Assembly (NCBI GenBank): GCA_017519185.1
Contig: JAFWSX010000018.1
Location: forward strand, 1 to 64,000
Length of the DNA stretch: 64,000 nt
Reading direction: 5' to 3'
Source of the DNA: Bacteroidales bacterium
GTDB lineage: Bacteria; Bacteroidota; Bacteroidia; Bacteroidales; UBA932
Numbering within the stretch: position 1 is the stretch's first letter; each line of letters begins with the position of its first letter. The position numbers and the translations under genes were made by a program. The notes beneath the pieces were generated by a model. The model saw only the letters and a list, made by a program, of their open reading frames with translations, made no database searches and had not been told where the DNA came from. Positions 35,388 through 46,069 of this stretch are shown in pieces.

Positions 35388-35432
35388 TAGCAAATTATTA
35401 TAAATGCTCATTTTAAAAAAACAATTATTTTT

Positions 35433-35440
35433 TATTTTTG
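35433..35440 (+). promoter_or_regulatory. Promoter -7 element of the UvrD operon
   Basis: TATTTTTG, exact TAnnTTTG, in a very AT-rich region 53 bp before the 141-aa gene. A TTTT run 19 bp upstream may serve as the -33 element. Confidence 0.5.
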
Positions 35441-35492
35441 TATAGACAAAGCACTATCCAACAATCTCTTACCAACATTTCCCCTCTTCTCT

Positions 35493-35918
35493 ATGGAAGC
35501 AACAATCAAAAATGATTATTCCAAGGATTCTGTTAATATTCCTGCATTGATAGAATTGCATAGTAAGAAACTTATGACTGGCATGGAGTTAAATTCTTCA
35601 TTTGTCAAATTGCCAATAATGCGCGATTTTCTTGTTTTTACATATGCATCTAGTGAAGATGTGAGGAAAGAATATTGGCCAAGAATAGTAAAAGGCCTAT
35701 CCAAATATTCTTTAAATCCTGCCGCTGAGGCAATATGGAATACATTGTTTCCAGGCCAGAAAGGTGTTGGTGAAATTCTTAATAAAGATAAGATGATTGA
35801 AACAGCCTCCGACGACCAATGGGTACAAGATTTACTTCAATTGGAGGATAAGGATAAGATTAATGAAGCATCATCTGATGACGAATGGATACAAGGTTTA
35901 CTTCAATTGGAGGATTAG
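35493..35918 (+). CDS. Hypothetical partner of UvrD-like helicase
   Basis: A 141-aa protein with no recognised domain. The C terminus holds two imperfect copies of an acidic unit (SDDQWVQDLLQLED and SDDEWIQGLLQLED, about residues 106-141), a form suited to docking short linear motifs to a partner. The gene ends 3 bp before the helicase start, so the two proteins are probably made together and may interact. Confidence 0.65.
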   Translation: MEATIKNDYSKDSVNIPALIELHSKKLMTGMELNSSFVKLPIMRDFLVFTYASSEDVRKEYWPRIVKGLSKYSLNPAAEAIWNTLFPGQKGVGEILNKDKMIETASDDQWVQDLLQLEDKDKINEASSDDEWIQGLLQLED

Positions 35919-35921
35919 GAT

Positions 35922-38075
35922 ATGAATGCAGAAAGGGTGCAAGAGTATTATGATATGCTCAAGTCCTTCTATAAGAAGACTGATAGCGATTGGACAGATA
36001 AAGCCAGGTCATTCCGGACTGTTGCTGAGCAGTTTTATAAAGAGATAACAGGTACTCAAGGCACATTTGCTGAGGCATTAAAGGAGTTCTATTCGTGGAA
36101 TAAATTTCAGGATGTTTCGAGAGATTATTATAAAGTACAAAAAGAGATGGCATACACTCTGAGGGAAGCCTTGAATGCAGTTGTCCATCAGAACGAGCGC
36201 ATAGATAAGGATATGTGTGCTAAGTACTACCGTGCTATCGTTCAACTTATGTACTTTGCCACAAGTGTTTACCCTGATGAAGCCACAAGGGTTTTTATTG
36301 GCGTCGAACATATTGACGAACTATCTGGTCTTAATGATGAACAGAAGGATGCTGTACTGTGCGATGCTCAAATAATATATGTTAACGCTGGTCCGGGGAC
36401 TGGAAAGACACATCTTCTTGTAAATAAGCTACTTCATTACATAAATACTTCTACATCTCTTGAGAAAATAGTCGCTCTTTCCTACACAAACACCGCTGCC
36501 TCTGAGTTGGGCGATAAATTTCACAAAGCCGCATTTGAAAACGGTTTGAGTAAGCCCTATGAGTTCTATAATGGGACTCTTCATTCTTTTTGCTTTAAGA
36601 TGATGAAGAGTTTCTTCTCAACCATTGGAAAGGAATTCAACTACATTATCATTGACGATGCAGATATTGAGGATTTGACTGAAGAAATACTTATTCAGAG
36701 TGATTTTCGATATAGCAGGGATGCGATAAAGGAGTGCTTACATTCAAGGTTGCAGTCTACTGACCCCAAGTTAGGTGAGATTATTGACAAGATAAAGTCT
36801 GCTTATAAAATCATTTCTATCGATGATATTTTGAGTATTTTCATTAACCTATTGAAAAAAGACCAATTTTGTGACTGGTGTAGGAGGCAAGTTACTATTC
36901 TTGTCATCGACGAAGCACAGGATTTGTCCAAGCGTAATTATCGGATTTTTGAACTATTGCTAGGTGCTATTCCGGAGATGAAGCTATTCCTTGTAGGTGA
37001 TCCCCGGCAGAGTATTTTTGGATTTATTGGAGGTGCCCACGAGAATCTTGTCGAGTTTCTTGAGCAACACAATAACAGCGTTCGTCAAAATTTAACAGGC
37101 ACATATCGTTGTCCTCAATCTATCTGCAATTATGTCAACAAATTCAGTTTTAGGGATTGTGATAATATACCCCTTGTAACAATTGGCGATAATACAGGCA
37201 AAGTAATGGTATCTCCTTTTAATACTATGAATAACGAGGCTTCTGGTGTCATCAACATAGTAAGACGGATAAATGACTTAAATAACACTGCAGTACTTTG
37301 CCAAAATCTAAAATACCTCGAAACTTTCTTCAGCCTTTTAAGAAAAGAAAAAATCCCCTATAAGGTTTTCGGTGGACAAAAGTTTGTTAAGAGGCATATC
37401 AGAATCTTTAATCATTTACTTCGCATAATCGAGAACGAGAATAATTATAGTATAAAAGCAATTAATAAAGCATACAAAATCAATTACGCGAGAATTCCAG
37501 GTAAGAATGAAACAGAACGATTCTTTAATACAGAAGGTGGAATGTTTCTCAAAGATATCAAAGAAGATATCGAAAGAAAGGCCCACAATAATGAGGGTTT
37601 CTCAATGGCTGATCTCGCTTCGTCGCTGATAGATTACTTTTTCCCGAATGAAAACGAAGACATCATAAAAGATTTTGCGGAATTAAAAGAGTTAATTGCT
37701 CAATACAATAACATCAATGAATATTTGCTTTCGTTTGCAATTGATAGGGAAAAATTCTCATCCTTTTTAGAAAAAAATTATGTTGAGTGTGAAGTCCCTA
37801 TTACCGATGAGTTCCTACGAGTAACTACTATTCATTCCGCAAAGGGAATGGAATGGAAAAATGTAATTATTATGGGAATGTCTGATGAGAATTTCCCCAA
37901 TATGTGGTTTGCTCGAAATATGAGTTTAGATGGGAAAGATTACTATTTAAACGATCGTTTGAAGGTGATGTATGTTGCGGCGACAAGAACCAAGGGGGAT
38001 TTGTATATGACATATTCTGTATTGAATAGTAATGGATATCCACAACATAAATCAAGATTCCTGGCTAATATTTGA
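35922..38075 (+). CDS. UvrD/Rep-type superfamily 1 helicase
   Basis: A 717-aa SF1A helicase. An N-terminal region of about 140 residues is unrecognised. Walker A NAGPGTGKTHLL is near residue 156, Walker B VIDEAQDLS near residue 328, GDPRQSIFGF (motif III) near 362, and TTIHSAKGMEWKNVI (motif V) near 633. All core motifs look intact, so it should be an ATP-driven 3'-5' translocase. No nuclease domain is evident. It is flanked by two small genes, the second overlapping it by one base, an arrangement reminiscent of helicase-based phage-defence operons; that role is inference. Confidence 0.85.
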   Translation: MNAERVQEYYDMLKSFYKKTDSDWTDKARSFRTVAEQFYKEITGTQGTFAEALKEFYSWNKFQDVSRDYYKVQKEMAYTLREALNAVVHQNERIDKDMCAKYYRAIVQLMYFATSVYPDEATRVFIGVEHIDELSGLNDEQKDAVLCDAQIIYVNAGPGTGKTHLLVNKLLHYINTSTSLEKIVALSYTNTAASELGDKFHKAAFENGLSKPYEFYNGTLHSFCFKMMKSFFSTIGKEFNYIIIDDADIEDLTEEILIQSDFRYSRDAIKECLHSRLQSTDPKLGEIIDKIKSAYKIISIDDILSIFINLLKKDQFCDWCRRQVTILVIDEAQDLSKRNYRIFELLLGAIPEMKLFLVGDPRQSIFGFIGGAHENLVEFLEQHNNSVRQNLTGTYRCPQSICNYVNKFSFRDCDNIPLVTIGDNTGKVMVSPFNTMNNEASGVINIVRRINDLNNTAVLCQNLKYLETFFSLLRKEKIPYKVFGGQKFVKRHIRIFNHLLRIIENENNYSIKAINKAYKINYARIPGKNETERFFNTEGGMFLKDIKEDIERKAHNNEGFSMADLASSLIDYFFPNENEDIIKDFAELKELIAQYNNINEYLLSFAIDREKFSSFLEKNYVECEVPITDEFLRVTTIHSAKGMEWKNVIIMGMSDENFPNMWFARNMSLDGKDYYLNDRLKVMYVAATRTKGDLYMTYSVLNSNGYPQHKSRFLANI

Positions 38076-38242
38076 TGATTAAGGGAGAAGGTGCCTTGAT
38101 TGAGTTCGCCCCAATATTAAAAAATGCATATCTAGATTTTTTATCACTACTTGGGGAAGGAATATTTGGTGATGTCTATTTAGAAGGGCTAGCAAATGAA
38201 GGTGTTGAAATTCACAATAAAGTCTATAGGTATTTTATATAA
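38075..38242 (+). CDS. Small protein overlapping the UvrD helicase stop
   Basis: A 55-aa ORF whose ATG overlaps the helicase TGA (TGATG), a typical sign of translational coupling. It starts MIKGEGALIEFAPILKNAYL and ends KVYRYFI. No known domain. It may be a real small partner or the remnant of a longer third gene. The 147 bp that follow, up to the giant gene's stop, hold no gene I can see. Confidence 0.5.
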   Translation: MIKGEGALIEFAPILKNAYLDFLSLLGEGIFGDVYLEGLANEGVEIHNKVYRYFI

Positions 38243-38389
38243 ACACTTCATTGAATGCGAGGACATTGATTTATAGCCATTAGCGCCCTATCGATATCCA
38301 AAGTTAAATGAATGAATCATTTATTCAGGCATATTAGATATCTAAGATTTTTTTTATTGGGGACTAGGTTATGCCTGCAGTATATTCCC

Positions 38390-41300
38390 TCAATGATTCC
38401 CTGCATATCCTGCAATATCAACGATCAAAACTGAGCCATACTGAATAGCCTCTTGAGTCCATTGGGATGCGTACGTTGTGTTTATGGCGGCGTCTGTACG
38501 AAGTGTATCCTCGTACCTCCATGTATAGACATCGCTGACAAAGAGACCATCAACTCGTGAAACTCCTTGACAGGCCCGGTTCACATACCAGTTTTCTCCT
38601 CTGGACAATGCGCCAATCTGCCATATCCGGCCAGTAGTCTTCTCCACATACATGACGTTCCATCCGTCACCATACCTGTTGCGCTGCAGGAACACATTGT
38701 CATTCTTTGCTATCTTCGAACGGATCATCTCGTTGATACCAAAGTTAGTAACGGTAAAACTAATATTGAACTTGTCCAGCCCCTGATCGAAGCTGTGGCC
38801 AAGTTTTCGCTGTAGCTGAGGACTCGGCATATAACAGGCACCGGCTTCTACTTTCAACTCCCTCGGGTAGCGATATGCATAAAGACATTTCTTCGCCCTG
38901 GTATATGCGACATAATACAGGCGCCGTTCCTCCCCTATCAAATCCTGCCAATGCTCTTCAAGATTTCCATCTCTGTCATATCCTAGCGGTTGATACGAAG
39001 GCGTTATGATTACGGCATCGAACTCAAGCCCCTTGACCTTATGCATGGTGGTCAGGACGATCTCTATATTCTCTCCAAGATGCGGGAATTCAATTCTGTG
39101 TTTTTGAAGTATCTTTGACAGTTGTCCGTCATCCCTCTCGCCTATATCTTCAAGATAGTCTGCCATATCAGAATACAAAGTACTACCCGGTGTGGATACA
39201 GAAAGATAATCAAGGGCAAGTGCATATGTGAGATCCAGATAATATGAATCCCAGTTCGGATACTGGCTTCTTTGACCATCCAGAAATGCCTTCACCTTAT
39301 CTTTCATATCTGTCCCAACGACTTCATTAGGATTCCTCCTTAGAGATGAAATCAAGGAATAGCATTCACGAGTACGGAAAAACTCCCCGGATGCCCCTTG
39401 AATCCTGATCCGGACATTGCCGAGATTCATTTTCTTCAAATGAGAATAACCGCGATACACTTCAGCATTACTTCTGAAGAAGACCGCCACCGAAAGGATT
39501 CTCCTGCTTCCCTCCTCTTCCGCATTGTTAAAAGACTTAAACTCTTGGATAAGACCAGGAAACTCCTGGAACCAACTGGTTGAATCTTTGATGAAGACAT
39601 ATTGCTCTTTCGGTGCGACTATCTTTTCGGAAGAATGCGGCATCAGCCTCACATCATCTCCTGGGATAAACTTGAATGCGGCATCCAGAATTCCTTGATA
39701 GGAGCGGTAGTTCGTTGTCATCCACATCTCTTTAGGGTTGATGGATGTACGCAGCTCTTCATAATAATACTGCGGATCCATCGGATAGCCCTGCTTATGT
39801 TTGTCAAAGCCGTAAATGCTCTGATTGATGTCTCCAATCGTGAAGAACCGGGGTTCCGCGTTATCGCTCTTCAGGAGCTTACGCATCTGAAGCATCAATT
39901 CCAGTCGTGTCTGCGTGATATCCTGAAACTCATCTATCAAGACATACTGAACATTCCCCATAGCTGCCCGGAATACACCCTTTGTCCGTGGATTCATGAT
40001 ATAACTCAGGAATGTGCTTTCCCACTCCTCCATCGGCTTGTCCTTTATCTGCTCATAACAATACTTTTTTGCCAGACCATGGAAAGTGTATATCTGCAGA
40101 TGGCTCATCGAGCGCCCATATCCTAGCTCATTGAACAATCTTGAAAGTCTCGTTTTGAGTTCCTCAACGACGGCCCGATTGTAGGCCAGGACTAGGATAT
40201 TCTGAGGAAGCACCTTATGATGATAGACGAGCTTTGCACAACGCAGTGTAAGCACATGGGTTTTCCCTGAACCGGGTCCGGCGATAACATTGATGTCCTC
40301 GTCAATACTCTCACGATAAATCGCCCTCTGCATCTCGTCCAGACGGTCCTCCTGCGTTTTGATGGCAACTTTCTGAAGGGCTTTCATACGGTCACTCCCC
40401 TCTTCATTATACTGCCCCATGACGCGCATGTAGTCCTCCCTGGTCTTGCAGCTGAAATATGACTGGATGAATTCTGAGAACCTTTCTTTCGGGACGTCTC
40501 TGAAAGTATCCATCAAAGAGAACTTGAGTTCCTTCAGGAAGTTAACCTCGGAGAAAACATCCATTACGTCTTTGTCCAGAGGATCGATATGAACCTCAGC
40601 CTGTTCCTCGCCAATAGATTCGGGAATATCGTTGCGATTATCGGTCAGATTTATTTCAATGCCCGTAGATAAGATACCATCCGCATTAATGAAACCGAGC
40701 ATACGAAGGATGCTGACAAGATCGCATAGGTACTGATACTCGTCCGGCAGCCTCAGTTCAGAGATGGCTTCAGTCCATACAAAGTCCCTCTCATTCCTGA
40801 AGAAACGATCAGCAAGATACTTCGCCAACTTGACGCTGTCTTCCTTCAACTTAGCAAGATGATCCTCCCAGCGACCGGATGAAACGTATACTTCTTGGAC
40901 AACCTGGCGTTTTTTGTCGTCGATTTGGGACTTGACAGTCGTTCCTGGAAGCATATCCACGATCGTGAACATGTACTTAGCCCGTTTCATGGACAGATCT
41001 TTGACATATGTCTTCTTAGTCGAGATGCCGGTTCCATTAGGTTTATACCATGGCATATGCTCCCTGTTCTGGTTCTCATCGGTTGCTTCTATTACCCCCG
41101 ACGATGCAAGAGCTTCCTCAAGAATGGCGTTTCGCTTCTGAATATCAACAAGTGTCGATTTCCTCACTTCCATTGAGGACAATAGCAGTCTTGTCGCTTC
41201 AAAAACCACATTGATAACGAAAAGAGGTGCCCTATTCTCGATACAGTAATGCACTTCGTCCGTGCGTAGTTTCGTCAGTGTAAATGCAGTCCTGTTAATG

Positions 41301-44300
41301 ACTGAGAAAAGCCCACTTCGGGAACCCTGGATGATATACCTGAAAAGAGAATTCTGCCCAATAGACAGCTGCGAACAAATCTCATTAATGTATATCTGAA
41401 CGTTATCAGGGTTCTTCCATTTGGCAGCTTCCTTCAGGACGAAATCATAGACGGCCCCAAGTTTCTCATCACGGATAGGCGGCCTCTTGCCGCTATCATG
41501 CAGGGCGAGATCTATGGTCGTAGAGGCATAATACCCCATAGTAATCCGCTGCATCTTTTCCAGCCAGTACAGTCCCAGTCTGAAGGCTGTCGGATCTGCA
41601 ACGGCACCGTTTGCGGTTTCTTTTTTCCAGATATTGTCAGGAACGGCGATAGGGACCGTCTGCTCCGCTCCCTCCGGCTGGAACTTCTCCACGAAATCCC
41701 TAACGGCAACATAGATTGACCGGACATCTTCCCAATTGAGCATGCCCTGTGCTAGAAGCGTTCTCAAGTTTCGGAAATCCTCTACTGAAACGAAGCATTG
41801 CGTGGGTATGGGATGATCAGGATTGAAACCGGCACGCTCATACATTTCGCAGCTTCTACCAGCTCGCCCGACTTCCTGCAGATAATCCTCAATGAACTGA
41901 GGTGGACTGAGGTGGTAAATAAAATGGATATTCGGGATGTCCATTCCCATACCGAAAGCCTTCGTGGCGATGAGTATCACAAATATGCCGTCGCGGAACT
42001 TGTCGAAAGCTTCCGAGCGGTCCTCGGCATCCATCCCGGCATGGAAATAACCAACCTTATCCGCCAAAGAAGCATATAGAGAAGAACTTTTAAGCTTCTC
42101 CGAGAGGAGTGTACAGACTTCTTCGGTCATCTTTCGAGTCCTTGAAAAGACAAGTACCCTGCTGATAGAGGGATTGAATCCAGATTCCTCAATCTTATGG
42201 AACAGAAGAGTAGCCCTTCCCTCTGTCGAATCGTCTGTTACAGTGAATTCCATACCGATATGATTCCGGACAGGATTATAGGCTTCGTCTGTCCCGATAC
42301 CTGTCAGCGGACTTATAAAGCTCTCAATATCGTCTCGAACCTGACCGGTTACCGTAGCCGAGAATAGTTCGATTCGGCTGTCGGGAAACCTTTCTGCCAT
42401 TTTTGCGCACGTCTGCGCCGTGCTAAGATATTCCGGGCGGAAATCCAATCCCCATTGAGAGATGCAGTGGGCCTCATCAAAGATAATGTATTCGAGACCC
42501 GAATCTGCCTCCATCCTGGATTCCAAGGCATTACGGAATCCCCTGGAACGGAATCGTTCTGGGGTTACATAAAGAAGAGCAATCTCTCCACCGGTCACCT
42601 TACGGTAAATCCGGGATGTCTCCGGGCGGGATTTGTCCGAGTTCAGATACTCAACATTTGTCAAGAAACCCAATTCATGCAACCCATTTACCTGTTCCTG
42701 CATGAGCGCCTTAAGAGGTGTGATTACGATGGACAGTCGGTTTGTAAAAGCTGCGCGGTACAACGCCGGACCTTGAAACAGGACGGACTTGCCGCCACCG
42801 GTCGGAATGGAGATCAGACTATGCAACCTGCGGTTGAACACCTGCGGCAACGCCTTTTCTTGAATGGGCGTCCACTGTGCCGGAGGATTGGCTACCTTCG
42901 GATCGAGCATAATCTGGCGGATTGTCTCTTTCGCATGCTCAAAATCGATATCAAGATCTTCTTCACGTTTGGCACCGGCAAAGAACTGCTGGGCATTCTT
43001 CACAGTCTCTTTATATGATTCTTCATCCTGCCACAATGTGACTTCATGGCGCGAGGCCAGGAAAGTTTTTTCCAGTTCCCTATAATCGTCGAAACTGGGA
43101 TCAAGCATGCATATCTCATTGAAAGGATTCTGACGGGCAAGTTGGTGATAGTAATACTTCACCATTGGCCATGCAGCAAGGATGCATGACAGGGCGCTTG
43201 GAATCTCATCTACCGGCTCATTGCTTTCGGCACCATACTCCGGCTCATCTCCGAATGGAATAAGACCCCTCCACATCACTTGAAGAGAGTCAGTATCCAG
43301 ATTATCCCAAACAAGGCAAATCGGAAGGCTGATTTTGGCTTGTCTTAGTTTCCTGAAATCAGAGTCACCGATTATAACAATACGACGATTTGTTGTATGA
43401 TTAGCGCAGAGTTCTATTCTTCGCTGAACAGTAATATCATTAGCCGGAGAATAATACCCCAAAGATTCTGCGTAGCGTCTGACGGCTTCGGTCTCTGCTT
43501 GGTTGCTGACGTATAGGACCTTAACTGATGAACTAGGTATACCTTCTATCAACCCAAATTGGTATGCCCAATACATGGAACGGTATAGTGATGTCGGGTT
43601 GACTCTTTTCATTCTGGCGTCGAAATGTGGATTACGCCTGGTTGCAATGATAGATAAGTGAGATTCCTTCGAGTCCGAGAAAACCCATCCTATTTGATGT
43701 GGCGAGACAGATGGAAAGCGGGCGGATAAACAACTGATGTACTCAGTATAATTCCGGTTACAGTATACCTGGAAAAGGCCTTTCTCGTCTTTATGCATCC
43801 AGACATTCTGTACATCTTCCGGTAGTTTTGGAAGGTGAAGCATGGAGCAATCAGCCTTTCCTATAGGGACGACAGTTGCACCGGAAAGCTGCATTAGCAA
43901 TTTTGCACCGTAGGGGCTCTTCAGGAGATCTGCAGCACAGAAAGGCTCACCTACCGGAGTGCGATTCATCCGGCTCTCTATTTCATATCCAGTTGAATAG
44001 ATATCTGTAATTCCTATAGAAGAGAGATCTCCTAGTTCTTCGACTCCGAAAGTGTCAGTACAGATAATACCGTCACCAGCGCCTGAGTCAACAAGACAGG
44101 CAGAGATCTTCTCGTCAGTAATAATGCGGCGCGCTGCTCCTGAAAGCTTTATAACCAACGGATTTGATACTGATTTTATAAATGTCCTCAATATCGTTTT
44201 GCAAAGGAGACTCAAACTGCCATCATCTTCCACTGCTGAAGAAGAAACACTTAGATATTGATTTCCTTTCGCTGTAGGAAAGGATGCATCAACCTGCGAC

Positions 44301-46069
44301 GCAATGATTGGCCAGAGGTCTTGTGGGGCAAGAATAAGTGAGTGTCCGGATATCTCGGACAGTTTCTTCTTCAAGGTCGGATCAAGTTCAGTTCTTTCTC
44401 TGAAAAAAGAAGTTGTTTCAGCTGATGCTTCTCTCAAGAAAACTCGGTATTCCTCCAGCGACACACGTTTTATGAAGTCTTGAAGGGAGTTGGGAAGTAT
44501 CTCCCTGACGTGGGAATACCTTTCTCCGCCGTCTACAATTTTGTAGACCTGATTCCAGAATAGCTTCAAACTTAATTTTGCATCCTCAGATGCCGTGTGA
44601 GCTGTTTCAAGGGCATATGAATAACGTGCAGGTTCAAGAATGATCTCCATTTCCATTGTGTCCCAGATGAATTGGGATTCGGAGACAGAAAGACCTTTAT
44701 TATTAAGAATAGGGATATCCCATTCTTTTATATTATGCCCTATCAGAACTTCAGCATTTCTGATGGCATTAATTATCGGGAACAGGTCATTTGATTGTGG
44801 ATCTTCAATGATTTCCCCTTTCTCACTGATGACAGCGGCCTGAAATATTTGCTTTCCGTCAGATTCAATGTCAAATGATGCGAAATTCAATTTGCTGTCA
44901 CGTTTCCATCTTGATGTGAGATATCGACGCTCCAGGACGGAGCCAGCAAACGATTCGGTAACAATCTCACAAGAAAGATCGTCAGGCAGAATCTCTAAGA
45001 CTGCCTCCTTGCCCTCTACGCTTCGCTCCGCCTGAATTGCTTGGACAACGAACTCTTTGCTGAAGCCGTCGGGATTTGCCCTCTTGAGAAGCACTGCATA
45101 TTCAGGCGTCCTTTTTATAGCAGCAGATGCCAAAAGAACATTTGGGGCAGGCTTTACATCAAGTTCGCTCTGTAATATATCAAGGAAGAAGTCATTGCCA
45201 TCATCCTCTGTCTGGAATGCCTTTATTTGTGCAGTCAGAACGTTCCAGTCACTTGATTTATCATTAAGAGCTGACAAAAAAGCACCATATGCTTTCTCCA
45301 GCCCAGAAAAAGATGTGAAGATCTTCGAAGCGGTTGACAAGTCCCCTTTTTCAATAGAGCCGTTAAGGATAGCTAAGACAACGTAGTGGTACTCTGCAAG
45401 ATATGGGCTGTCTTCGTTCAAGAGAGAAGCTGCATACTCCTGATTAAGGCATTTCTTCACAAAGAAAGTCTGTATGCCTAAAGGGAGTATCTTTTTCAGA
45501 TATGCCTCTTTCAGTTCATCATTCTCGAAGGATTCAAGCTTCTTGTATAGTTCCGCCAAAAAGTTCTCCTCATCGGAACTCTTCATTACACTGACACATC
45601 CTTTGATGACAGGGACAGACATGTGCCCTTTTGAGCCCGAATACTTGCTGATGTTGTAATCAAATTCGATGACTTCGTAGAAATCAATATGGCGAAGGAT
45701 CATCGACCATGGAAGATTACTGACTGAACGTATAGGCACAAGATCCTTTACCACATTGCCAACAGCTAGAAACACGACAAGATCGCCCCTGTCGATAGGG
45801 AGCCTACCTCTTTTAACGTCACTCGTAAAACGATAGGTCCTCCCTTTTTTAGCTTTTACGGCTATCATACCGAAACTATTAACTACACTATCGTAAAAAA
45901 TGACTGCGCCAATCTGCCATTTTTGGGTAAGATCCAGTTGATATTTGCCGTTAGGAAGGACAGAGACTGCACTCCCCTTCACCTGCAGACACTCACTCTC
46001 TTGCTTGATCTCAGGAATCTCTATCTGTCCAAGGATCTTTAGGCCGTGCTGTGGAACATTATCTTTCAA
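38390..46069 (-). CDS. Giant exonuclease-RecQ-UvrD fusion helicase
   Basis: A 2559-aa protein. Residues 1 to about 390 are unrecognised. A DEDD (DnaQ-like) 3'-5' exonuclease lies at about 395-520 (FASFDIESDG, then GHNIKEWDIPIL, then ASEDAKLSLKL). A middle region (about 560-1050) may include a degenerate helicase-like fold. Residues about 1080-1420 are a RecQ-type helicase: PTGGGKSVLF near 1091, FDEAHCISQWGLDFRPEY near 1200, and VGRAGRSCE. A C-terminal UvrD-type helicase begins with AGPGSGKTHVL near 1931, IDEFQDITQTR near 2046, and TTMHKVKGLEFDAVI near 2345. Both ATPases and the exonuclease keep their key residues. The WYL gene lies upstream on the same strand, 363 bp away. A phage-defence or plasmid-restriction role is suggested by architecture and context. 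Confidence 0.85.
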   Translation of the reverse strand: MKDNVPQHGLKILGQIEIPEIKQESECLQVKGSAVSVLPNGKYQLDLTQKWQIGAVIFYDSVVNSFGMIAVKAKKGRTYRFTSDVKRGRLPIDRGDLVVFLAVGNVVKDLVPIRSVSNLPWSMILRHIDFYEVIEFDYNISKYSGSKGHMSVPVIKGCVSVMKSSDEENFLAELYKKLESFENDELKEAYLKKILPLGIQTFFVKKCLNQEYAASLLNEDSPYLAEYHYVVLAILNGSIEKGDLSTASKIFTSFSGLEKAYGAFLSALNDKSSDWNVLTAQIKAFQTEDDGNDFFLDILQSELDVKPAPNVLLASAAIKRTPEYAVLLKRANPDGFSKEFVVQAIQAERSVEGKEAVLEILPDDLSCEIVTESFAGSVLERRYLTSRWKRDSKLNFASFDIESDGKQIFQAAVISEKGEIIEDPQSNDLFPIINAIRNAEVLIGHNIKEWDIPILNNKGLSVSESQFIWDTMEMEIILEPARYSYALETAHTASEDAKLSLKLFWNQVYKIVDGGERYSHVREILPNSLQDFIKRVSLEEYRVFLREASAETTSFFRERTELDPTLKKKLSEISGHSLILAPQDLWPIIASQVDASFPTAKGNQYLSVSSSAVEDDGSLSLLCKTILRTFIKSVSNPLVIKLSGAARRIITDEKISACLVDSGAGDGIICTDTFGVEELGDLSSIGITDIYSTGYEIESRMNRTPVGEPFCAADLLKSPYGAKLLMQLSGATVVPIGKADCSMLHLPKLPEDVQNVWMHKDEKGLFQVYCNRNYTEYISCLSARFPSVSPHQIGWVFSDSKESHLSIIATRRNPHFDARMKRVNPTSLYRSMYWAYQFGLIEGIPSSSVKVLYVSNQAETEAVRRYAESLGYYSPANDITVQRRIELCANHTTNRRIVIIGDSDFRKLRQAKISLPICLVWDNLDTDSLQVMWRGLIPFGDEPEYGAESNEPVDEIPSALSCILAAWPMVKYYYHQLARQNPFNEICMLDPSFDDYRELEKTFLASRHEVTLWQDEESYKETVKNAQQFFAGAKREEDLDIDFEHAKETIRQIMLDPKVANPPAQWTPIQEKALPQVFNRRLHSLISIPTGGGKSVLFQGPALYRAAFTNRLSIVITPLKALMQEQVNGLHELGFLTNVEYLNSDKSRPETSRIYRKVTGGEIALLYVTPERFRSRGFRNALESRMEADSGLEYIIFDEAHCISQWGLDFRPEYLSTAQTCAKMAERFPDSRIELFSATVTGQVRDDIESFISPLTGIGTDEAYNPVRNHIGMEFTVTDDSTEGRATLLFHKIEESGFNPSISRVLVFSRTRKMTEEVCTLLSEKLKSSSLYASLADKVGYFHAGMDAEDRSEAFDKFRDGIFVILIATKAFGMGMDIPNIHFIYHLSPPQFIEDYLQEVGRAGRSCEMYERAGFNPDHPIPTQCFVSVEDFRNLRTLLAQGMLNWEDVRSIYVAVRDFVEKFQPEGAEQTVPIAVPDNIWKKETANGAVADPTAFRLGLYWLEKMQRITMGYYASTTIDLALHDSGKRPPIRDEKLGAVYDFVLKEAAKWKNPDNVQIYINEICSQLSIGQNSLFRYIIQGSRSGLFSVINRTAFTLTKLRTDEVHYCIENRAPLFVINVVFEATRLLLSSMEVRKSTLVDIQKRNAILEEALASSGVIEATDENQNREHMPWYKPNGTGISTKKTYVKDLSMKRAKYMFTIVDMLPGTTVKSQIDDKKRQVVQEVYVSSGRWEDHLAKLKEDSVKLAKYLADRFFRNERDFVWTEAISELRLPDEYQYLCDLVSILRMLGFINADGILSTGIEINLTDNRNDIPESIGEEQAEVHIDPLDKDVMDVFSEVNFLKELKFSLMDTFRDVPKERFSEFIQSYFSCKTREDYMRVMGQYNEEGSDRMKALQKVAIKTQEDRLDEMQRAIYRESIDEDINVIAGPGSGKTHVLTLRCAKLVYHHKVLPQNILVLAYNRAVVEELKTRLSRLFNELGYGRSMSHLQIYTFHGLAKKYCYEQIKDKPMEEWESTFLSYIMNPRTKGVFRAAMGNVQYVLIDEFQDITQTRLELMLQMRKLLKSDNAEPRFFTIGDINQSIYGFDKHKQGYPMDPQYYYEELRTSINPKEMWMTTNYRSYQGILDAAFKFIPGDDVRLMPHSSEKIVAPKEQYVFIKDSTSWFQEFPGLIQEFKSFNNAEEEGSRRILSVAVFFRSNAEVYRGYSHLKKMNLGNVRIRIQGASGEFFRTRECYSLISSLRRNPNEVVGTDMKDKVKAFLDGQRSQYPNWDSYYLDLTYALALDYLSVSTPGSTLYSDMADYLEDIGERDDGQLSKILQKHRIEFPHLGENIEIVLTTMHKVKGLEFDAVIITPSYQPLGYDRDGNLEEHWQDLIGEERRLYYVAYTRAKKCLYAYRYPRELKVEAGACYMPSPQLQRKLGHSFDQGLDKFNISFTVTNFGINEMIRSKIAKNDNVFLQRNRYGDGWNVMYVEKTTGRIWQIGALSRGENWYVNRACQGVSRVDGLFVSDVYTWRYEDTLRTDAAINTTYASQWTQEAIQYGSVLIVDIAGYAGNH

